Origin: Alcanivorax sp. S6407
GTDB lineage: Bacteria > Pseudomonadota > Gammaproteobacteria > Pseudomonadales > Alcanivoracaceae
Direction: 5' to 3'
Length of the DNA: 64,000 nucleotides
Assembly: GCF_023016115.1 (NCBI RefSeq)
Contig: NZ_JALKBH010000003.1
Coordinates: forward strand, 62,001 to 126,000
In this document: positions 58,167 through 64,000 of the stretch, piece by piece
Layout of the letters: every line of letters starts with the position of its first letter
Position numbering within the stretch: position 1 is the first letter of the stretch
Translations under genes and position numbers: made by a program
The notes under the pieces: generated by a model
The model's database searches: none
What the model was told of the DNA's origin: nothing
The model's input: the letters and a program-made list of their open reading frames with translations, nothing else

Positions 58167-60551
58167 TTACGGACCTACTACTTCAACGTCCTGAGGAGCC
58201 TGAGAGCCGATGGCTACCTGAGCACCGCCGGAAAGCACAAAGCTCATGACCTGGGCCTGCAGTTCCGCAGTCACCTGCGGAGCGCCACCGGAGGGAGTCA
58301 GCAAGGAACCATGGCCACCCGCAGTCATCTTCACAATACCGGCATTACCCAGAGCCGTCAGATCAACCGCACCCGGAGAAAGCTGGACCGCACTCGACAG
58401 TGAAGCCATGCCCTCTGTGCCCATCATCGGCAGTGAGGGATCACCATTCGGGACAACGGTGTCACCATTCACCTGCTGCAGCAAGACAGGCAAACCCACA
58501 ACCGCCAAAGCACCAACGTTGCTTGAGAAGTTGACAGGATCACCGGATGAAACCGTGCTCTGAGCAACATACAGGAAGCTTTCGTAGTCAGAGGTACCCA
58601 CATTCACGCCGTTCGCCGCCAGGCCTGCCTGGATGCGCGGTGCAAACGCCTGGGAGTTATTCAGCAGATGCGCCAGCTGGGTACCACCCACAGAGGCAAC
58701 CAAGCCGTTAATTGTGTTGAGGTTACTGCCAAAGTTGCTATCTGCCGAGATCGCCACCTGGTTGGTGCTAGTGAAGGTAGTCCCAACCATCGCACCCAGA
58801 GAAGCCCCGACGACGGTAACATTCCCCGTATCCAGCGTGCCATTACCATCAATATCCAGTGTGCTGATGGCGCCCAGGCTGGCATTCAGGTTGAGCAGAT
58901 CCATCACGGCCTGGCGCAGGTTATCACGGGTGTTCTTGAGATTGGCCAGGTTAATGAACCAGCTACCGGAACCATCCAGCGCCGTTGGCGACTCAAAGTT
59001 CATTGGCGCCGGGTTGCCAGAGGCATCCTGTGCCACATTGAAGTGTCGCTCATGCAGGCCAAGACCATCATAGATGGCTGCGAGAGGACTATTTTCTACA
59101 TTCAACGCAGTCGCAAACGCGCTGTTCGCCGGCACACCATGGACTGGCAAGTCGATAGCTACGGTTGCAATACAACGAGACGCCAGGGTATGCGCCAGTG
59201 CCATCACTGAAGTACGGTCGCTGGTAATACCGTGCACGTAGATTACCGTCGGGTAACCAGTGTTGTCACGAACATTGGCACAGGATGCGCCCTGTAGCTC
59301 AGCAGGAGTCAAGGCAGGATTCGGCAGGGTCACCTGCAGCGGCACGGTTTCCACGCCGGTCTGGGCTGCAAACGGATAGCGGTAGGTCACATTGTAGCTA
59401 CCGTCCACATCCATCGGAGGGATACCCATACCCAAATAGGACCCAAGCACCTGATCCGCAGTCCAGGATTTTTGCAGGAAACTGAAATCTCCCGCGCTGG
59501 CCGGTGCAGACTGGTAGTAAGGCAGCTCAATGGCACCCGTAAACAGCTTGCCGACATTCGGAGCCAGCGCGTTTAGGGTGAGGTTAGCAAAATCTACCCC
59601 GGACAAATCGCTTACAACCACATCCCGGGCTTTCGGCGTGCTCAGCAAACCAAGCCCTTCCAAGTCAGCGGCATTACCCAAGGCGGTTTGTGCATCGACA
59701 CCCGCCTCAATTTGAGACAGCGCGATGGCTCCACGCGGTGCCGCCATGGCGGTAAGTGGAGTTTGAGGATCGGTAGTGGTGAAGGTGTAGGAAATCGCCA
59801 CACTATCCTTGGCCACATCCACCGGAATACCACCCATGGAGAGGGCATTGATCAAGCCCCCGGCAATAGTTTCCCAGCCCTGGATCGCGCCACGAACGGG
59901 AGCCAGCGAGCTGGTCACTTCTGGCTGGTCTTCACCCAGGATGTTATAGGCCGTGGAAGCCTTGATCGGATCACCATTGGTATCCAGCACGCCATTGGTG
60001 ACAAAAACCAGGTACTTGGTTTTCGGCATCAGAGGCTTCAGGGGTGTAATCCGCAGCGTATTGTCAGTGCCGCCATTCAGTGACACGACTGAAGCACTGA
60101 TCGCCGTGGTGCCAAATGCGGCCTGGTTCACCCCGGTGATATTGGCAGGGTTCAGCGCATCACCATCACCACCGCTTGTATCAAGTGGAACCAGATAAAC
60201 ATTTGGCAGGCCTTCGCAACCACCGGGAACACAGACGGTGGCAGCATCAATGCTTCCGCCCGCAAAACCGATATCGAAGTAAGCGGTGGTGGAAAAACCG
60301 TCAAGCGCGTTTACCGCGGCTTCGATGGCATTTTCCGGAACACCCACATTCGCAGTACCGTCACTGGTCGCGGCATCTGCAAAAATCAGATCGGTATTCA
60401 GCGGAAGTTCAGAGGTTACCGGGTTAAATTTGGGATAGGTACCCGCGGGGTTACCGCCGGCAGTCTGGTCCTCGAAAGAGTCGCTACCGCCACCGCAGGC
60501 AGCCAGCGCCATAGCAACTGCAGCAGGCAGTACTTTCTTGTAAATATGCAT
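58167..60551 (-). CDS. VolA/Pla-1-type surface lipase lipoprotein
   Basis: A 794-residue lipoprotein: MHIYKKVLPAAVAMALAACG has the lipobox LAAC with lipidated Cys19. The mature protein has two halves; the C-terminal one is an alpha/beta hydrolase with the nucleophile elbow GASLG (Ser584 in VTVVGASLGAMVG) and an upstream VIYVHGITSDRTS oxyanion loop. It resembles VolA and Pla-1/cef lipases, surface-exposed phospholipases of marine bacteria. In VolA the product is fatty acid from lysophosphatidylcholine taken up by FadL. Promoter likely in 60552-60780. Confidence 0.85.
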   Translation of the reverse strand: MHIYKKVLPAAVAMALAACGGGSDSFEDQTAGGNPAGTYPKFNPVTSELPLNTDLIFADAATSDGTANVGVPENAIEAAVNALDGFSTTAYFDIGFAGGSIDAATVCVPGGCEGLPNVYLVPLDTSGGDGDALNPANITGVNQAAFGTTAISASVVSLNGGTDNTLRITPLKPLMPKTKYLVFVTNGVLDTNGDPIKASTAYNILGEDQPEVTSSLAPVRGAIQGWETIAGGLINALSMGGIPVDVAKDSVAISYTFTTTDPQTPLTAMAAPRGAIALSQIEAGVDAQTALGNAADLEGLGLLSTPKARDVVVSDLSGVDFANLTLNALAPNVGKLFTGAIELPYYQSAPASAGDFSFLQKSWTADQVLGSYLGMGIPPMDVDGSYNVTYRYPFAAQTGVETVPLQVTLPNPALTPAELQGASCANVRDNTGYPTVIYVHGITSDRTSVMALAHTLASRCIATVAIDLPVHGVPANSAFATALNVENSPLAAIYDGLGLHERHFNVAQDASGNPAPMNFESPTALDGSGSWFINLANLKNTRDNLRQAVMDLLNLNASLGAISTLDIDGNGTLDTGNVTVVGASLGAMVGTTFTSTNQVAISADSNFGSNLNTINGLVASVGGTQLAHLLNNSQAFAPRIQAGLAANGVNVGTSDYESFLYVAQSTVSSGDPVNFSSNVGALAVVGLPVLLQQVNGDTVVPNGDPSLPMMGTEGMASLSSAVQLSPGAVDLTALGNAGIVKMTAGGHGSLLTPSGGAPQVTAELQAQVMSFVLSGGAQVAIGSQAPQDVEVVGP

Positions 60552-60780
60552 GTGGTCTCCCGAACCGTTTGTTATTTAATTCTTTTATTACCCATAGGGT
60601 AAAACATCGTTACAGACAGGCAGTCTGTTGGTCCTTTCGGCCAGATAAAAAATACCTAGCCCGGAATTGGTCTCATAGGAAGATTACAGTATGTAATGCC
60701 ACCGACCAATGCCAGATGACAGCAAAACACCCCGAAGGGCCAATAAAAGGATGACTTGCCGGTCACTCTTCACGTGAATT

Positions 60781-61053
60781 TTACTGCAGCGTATCCGGCC
60801 CACGCAGGGTTATCGGCTGCTCTTCCACTTCATCCTTGTCGCCCTTGCAGGCCTGCTCCATATAGCCAGTGCGCTGCTCTTCAGGCAGGTTCTTCGCCTC
60901 CCAGGCCAGCACCGCCTGCATGCACGTCTCACGCTGCTCTTTCGTCAGCACCCGGCCATCCGGCCACTTGCCCAACTCCACCGCACGACGCATGTTGTCG
61001 CAAATTTCCGGCGTCATGGTGGCAATCAAATCTTCAAAGCTTTGGTAGGTCAT
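60781..61053 (-). CDS. DUF1315 (YeaC-like) protein
   Basis: A 90-residue protein, MTYQSFEDLIATMTPEICDN onward, with the conserved AVELGKWPDGRVLTKEQRET core of DUF1315/YeaC. Function unknown; cytosolic. Its C-terminus is acidic and variable. It is upstream of the lipase on the same strand but with a 229-nt spacer. Confidence 0.85.
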   Translation of the reverse strand: MTYQSFEDLIATMTPEICDNMRRAVELGKWPDGRVLTKEQRETCMQAVLAWEAKNLPEEQRTGYMEQACKGDKDEVEEQPITLRGPDTLQ

Positions 61054-61086
61054 GGTCTGTTCCAGTAGCGATGAGCGCCATCAATC

Positions 61087-61116
61087 GGCGGAGATCGGCT
61101 AACGCCGATTTCCGCC
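61087..61116. repeat. GGCGGA...TCCGCC hairpin element
   Basis: An inverted repeat GGCGGAGATCGGC / GCCGATTTCCGCC followed by CTAC, related to the 4117-4193 element by the TTTCCGCCCTAC end. Confidence 0.5.
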
Positions 61117-61152
61117 CTACGAGGGGCTTCTGTCTGTCTTTTGACTTTCGCT

Positions 61153-61180
61153 ATTAACTATTAATTATTAACTATTAACT
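61153..61180. repeat. heptameric repeat after nadK
   Basis: Four units: ATTAACT, ATTAATT, ATTAACT, ATTAACT. They begin five bases after the nadK stop codon (on the - strand). Confidence 0.75.
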
Positions 61181-61185
61181 GCTCT

Positions 61186-62124
61186 TCAGTTGCCCTCACC
61201 CGGCCGGGTACTCCAGCCGAGCTTGGAGCGACAGGCCTGATAGAAATCATGGCCCGGCGGATGAATCAGGTAAAGGCGATGGGGCTTCTTGCGGATCACC
61301 AGCACGTCATCCACCTGCAGACGAATGCCCTCAGTACCATCACAGCTGACCAGCGGACGCACCTTTTCCGTGGTGATATGAATCTTGATTTCCGAATCGC
61401 CGGCCACCACCAGCGGGCGGCTGGTGAGGGTGTGCGGGTTGAGCGGCACCAGCACCATGGCATCCAGCTTGGGATGCATGATCGGGCCACCACCGGACAG
61501 GGCGTAGGCGGTGGAGCCGGTAGGCGTGGAGATAATCAGGCCATCGGAGCGCTGGCCATAGACAAAGTGGCCATCAATACCCAGCTCGAAATCGATCATA
61601 TGTACGCTGTCACCGGACAGCAGCACGACGTCGTTGAGTGCTGTGCCCTCGCCCACCACGGTCTTGCCACGGCGCACTTCCAGATCCAGCAGGAAACGCT
61701 TTTCCGTGGTGTACTCGCCATCCAGCACCTGCCCCACACGGGACTCGATTTCAGAGGGGAGAATATCGGTGAGGAAACCCAGGTGGCCACGGTTGACGCC
61801 CAGCACCGGCACCTTGAAGCGGGCCAGGGTACGGGCCGCTCCCAGCAGGCTGCCGTCACCGCCTACCACGATCACCAGATCGCAGGCTTCACCCATCTGC
61901 GCAGGCGTCGCCCCCTGCAGACCCATTTCCGGCAGGTTGTCGATGATGTTCTTGTCGAGGATGACGGTGCAATCGCGGCCGTGCAGAAAGTGAATCAACT
62001 GGCGCAGGGAATACAGCGCCTGCTCACTTTCAGAACGGGCAATCAGACCGATATTGCGAAACTTGTCGTGAACCACAGAGATCCCGGGGCAGCGGCGGCT
62101 GCTGTCGGTTGCGGGGGCCGCCAC
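61186..62124 (-). CDS. nadK: NAD kinase
   Basis: A 312-residue NAD kinase making NADP. Motifs: VVGGDGSLLGAARTL (GGDG loop), NRGHLGFLTDI, LNDVVLLSGDSVHMID and DGLIISTPTGSTAYALSGGG. The ORF begins with GTG 62124; a second GTG at 62073 would start the protein at VHDKFRNIGLIARS, the usual NadK start, so the true start may be 17 codons downstream. It starts near the end of the cNMP-rhodanese gene on the same strand. Confidence 0.94.
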   Translation of the reverse strand: MAAPATDSSRRCPGISVVHDKFRNIGLIARSESEQALYSLRQLIHFLHGRDCTVILDKNIIDNLPEMGLQGATPAQMGEACDLVIVVGGDGSLLGAARTLARFKVPVLGVNRGHLGFLTDILPSEIESRVGQVLDGEYTTEKRFLLDLEVRRGKTVVGEGTALNDVVLLSGDSVHMIDFELGIDGHFVYGQRSDGLIISTPTGSTAYALSGGGPIMHPKLDAMVLVPLNPHTLTSRPLVVAGDSEIKIHITTEKVRPLVSCDGTEGIRLQVDDVLVIRKKPHRLYLIHPPGHDFYQACRSKLGWSTRPGEGN

Positions 62125-62136
62125 CGTCAGCAGCGA

Positions 62137-63210
62137 TCACCCCTGGGTCATGCTCTCGTTCAGGGTAGCAGCATTGGCATTCAGGCCGCCATCCAGGACG
62201 ATCACATCCAGGCCGGCGTTTTTTAACAAAAATGCCGCGGTTGCGCTACGTCTTCCGGTGTCACAGTAGGCCACATAGGTGCGGGATGGGTCCAAAAGAC
62301 GGGATTTCAGCCGCAAAACGTTGAGCGGCATGTTGGAGGCACCCTCCAGGTGCCCCTGGTCGAATTCATCGCTGGTGCGCACATCCAGCCAGGTGGCGCC
62401 TTTCTCGATGGCGTCCTGCACCTGATCCACCGGCAGGGTATTGATGATCGGCTCGCGCAACAGGGCATCGAAATCCTTGCGATCCAGACGCATCAGCACG
62501 CCATCGGTGGCCATGGTCACGGTGGCATTACGGGGCTTGCCGGACAGCAGCGCCTCCTCACCGAACCACTGCCCTTCTTCCAGCATGGCCACCGGGGTGG
62601 GCTCGCTGTCACCCATGCTCACCGCCACCTCACAGACGCCTTCCTTGAGGATGTAGCAGCAATCTGCGGCCTCCCCCTGGCGAATGATCACATCGCCTTC
62701 TTTCTGGCGGAATGCGCGCAGGCGACGGAAGATTTCCAGGATATTGGTGGGCGGCACGCGGTGAAACAGCTTGGAACGCAGCAGACGGATCATCCACTCG
62801 CGGTCGTTCTGGTAGGCCGAGTTGGCATTGATATCAAGAATCACGTAACCAGCAGACTGGTCCCAGGACAGGATGGTATCCAGACGGAAGCTGTCGAACC
62901 GGACCACACTGACTTCGCTGATCGCGCGGGCAGTGCTGCGGCGGGGCTGAGCATGATCCAGGGGGTGCCAGGAGGCGGAATCGCCGGCGCTGACCACTTC
63001 GGTGTTGCCGTTTTCGTCGGTGAGCTCCACCTTGCCGCTGAGCAGGTAAATCGTGGTGTTGTCCTCGTCACCTAACGAAAAAAGGACATCACCTGACACA
63101 TAGCGGCACACCTCTTGCTGATCCAGCAGCCAATCCAGCTGGTCGCCAGACAGGGCATTTACTGGCACAAACGTCTGCAAAAGGCTTTTATCAATGGATT
63201 CTCGCGCCAT
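62137..63210 (-). CDS. two cNMP-binding domains fused to rhodanese
   Basis: A 357-residue protein. cNMP-binding barrel 1 spans about residues 33-120 and barrel 2 about 150-250; barrel 2 has an intact phosphate cassette GEEALLSGKPRNATV. The C-terminal rhodanese domain (265-350) has the loop CDTGRRSAT with Cys316, as in active sulfurtransferases. No membrane segment. Such proteins may link cyclic-nucleotide level to sulfur transfer or a switch role. Together with the protein at 1088 there are two cNMP-binding proteins here, but no cyclase. Confidence 0.85.
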   Translation of the reverse strand: MARESIDKSLLQTFVPVNALSGDQLDWLLDQQEVCRYVSGDVLFSLGDEDNTTIYLLSGKVELTDENGNTEVVSAGDSASWHPLDHAQPRRSTARAISEVSVVRFDSFRLDTILSWDQSAGYVILDINANSAYQNDREWMIRLLRSKLFHRVPPTNILEIFRRLRAFRQKEGDVIIRQGEAADCCYILKEGVCEVAVSMGDSEPTPVAMLEEGQWFGEEALLSGKPRNATVTMATDGVLMRLDRKDFDALLREPIINTLPVDQVQDAIEKGATWLDVRTSDEFDQGHLEGASNMPLNVLRLKSRLLDPSRTYVAYCDTGRRSATAAFLLKNAGLDVIVLDGGLNANAATLNESMTQG

Positions 63211-63320
63211 AACTGCCGCTCCCGGTCTTTTTGATCACGCGTTTTCTGGTTATATCCAGACTAACTACTGCAAAAAGCCGACCACTTCCGCCTTTGAGGG
63301 AACTGGTTCACAGTTTTTGT

Positions 63321-64000
63321 TTACCGAAACTTCAGCACATTGTCGATGGCAGAGTCATTGCGGCAGTTGGGGCAGCGATTGGCATTACGGTCGGAGACGC
63401 CCGGCTTGAACTGGTTGGGCACTTCCACACGGATCACCCGCTTGCCGCACACCTGCCCCTCAACACCGGCGCTGACCTGACACACCGGGTTTTCGTAGTG
63501 GGCCAGCCAGGCGCGGTAGTGATCCTCGGTGACCAGACACTTGCGCGCCGCAAAGGCCACCGGATTTTCCATGTATTCGGCAATCTGGTCCGCCGGGATG
63601 GAGATATGCCCTGCCCCCGGGTGGAAGGCGATAAAGCTCAACCCCAGGTCTTCCAGCTTTTCCAGCACCTTCTGGGCGCCAGAGCTGGCTTCACGGGTCT
63701 GGTTACGCTTGAGCTCGGCAATCTCTTCCTTCTGCTGGCTGATCAGGTCATCACGGGTGAGCACGTCCATTTCCTTGGCATGGATCTCCTCGGACAGCTT
63801 GGCACGCTCTTCCTCAAGCCGCTGCTCCAGGGCCAGCTTGTACTGCTCGGTGAGCACTTCCAGTTCGCTCCCCTGATTGGCGCTCTGGTGGCTCTGCTCC
63901 TCCAGGCTCTTGTTCAGGCTCATCACCTGGGCCTTGAGGGAATCATTCTGCTCTCGCAGGGCACCGCTCTGGGCTTTGAGGGTCTTGAACTGGCCCAGCA
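63321..64000 (-). CDS. coiled-coil protein with C-terminal zinc-like motif, partial
   Basis: The open frame runs from the window edge to 63321 (about 226 residues). The first part (LGQFKTLKAQSGALREQNDS, then MSLNKSLEEQSHQ onward) is a long coiled-coil; the C-terminus has conserved blocks (FIAFHPGAGHISIPADQ, RKCLVTEDHYRAWLAHYENP) and pairs of Cys, ending VCGKRVIRVEV...RCPNCRNDSA. The Cys residues could bind zinc. The product is unknown; its N-terminus lies outside the window. Confidence 0.65.
   Translation of the reverse strand, partial: LGQFKTLKAQSGALREQNDSLKAQVMSLNKSLEEQSHQSANQGSELEVLTEQYKLALEQRLEEERAKLSEEIHAKEMDVLTRDDLISQQKEEIAELKRNQTREASSGAQKVLEKLEDLGLSFIAFHPGAGHISIPADQIAEYMENPVAFAARKCLVTEDHYRAWLAHYENPVCQVSAGVEGQVCGKRVIRVEVPNQFKPGVSDRNANRCPNCRNDSAIDNVLKFR

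Overview
The window is a gammaproteobacterial chromosome segment. Its gene set (topA, lexA, rlmKL, rmf, pyrD, pepN, nadK, an OM cluster of DUF1302, DUF1329, YCF48-like and RND proteins, and a VolA/Pla-1-type lipase) and its GC-rich, Pseudomonas-like codon use suggest a marine hydrocarbon degrader of the Alcanivorax type. That assignment is inferred from gene content and was not tested by search.

Layout. Positions 1-7830 are host core genes: partial topA, a UspA protein, a cNMP-binding protein, lexA with an SOS box, DUF1499, TatD DNase, a repeat-rich spacer, a small DUF6482-like protein, a glutaredoxin-like protein, rlmKL and rmf. Positions 7878-46505 are a complete-looking 38.6-kb HK97/lambda-type siphophage prophage. 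It is bounded by a 27-bp direct repeat that is itself the rho-independent terminator of rmf. Positions 46506-64000 return to host genes: pyrD, the OM/RND cluster, pepN, the lipase, DUF1315, nadK, a cNMP-rhodanese protein and a partial coiled-coil gene. In pseudomonads rmf and pyrD are neighbours, so the prophage probably split an ancestral rmf-pyrD pair.

Prophage organisation. A CI-type S24 repressor (36185, + strand) faces a Cro-like gene (36069, - strand) across three operators of the form ATAACC-N5-GGTTAT. Three more copies lie at 37613-37672 before the rightward early operon. Leftward from Cro run a CII-like regulator, Toprim primase, SF3 helicase, a repeat-rich candidate origin, a Q-like antiterminator, lysis genes (pinholin-like, SAR endolysin, Rz with embedded Rz1), two HNH nucleases, terminases, portal, ClpP-like protease, capsid, connector and tail genes, ending in an SGNH-esterase tail fibre at 9099. 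Rightward run small early proteins, a dNMP kinase, a DUF2303 protein, a C5 methyltransferase and an excisionase-like protein; the integrase reads leftward at the right end.

Accessory points of interest: a UmuD homologue that keeps the Ala-Gly cleavage site but has lost both catalytic residues; a glycosyltransferase, PAPS-type sulfotransferase and DUF115-like cassette inside the head module, the last apparently frameshifted; two related ME-x-CG-x-DW membrane proteins inserted antisense in the early operon; a CI-linked zinc-ribbon/VasI-like membrane protein; a capsid protein with an N-terminal membrane segment; and heptameric tandem repeats placed exactly at host gene stop codons.
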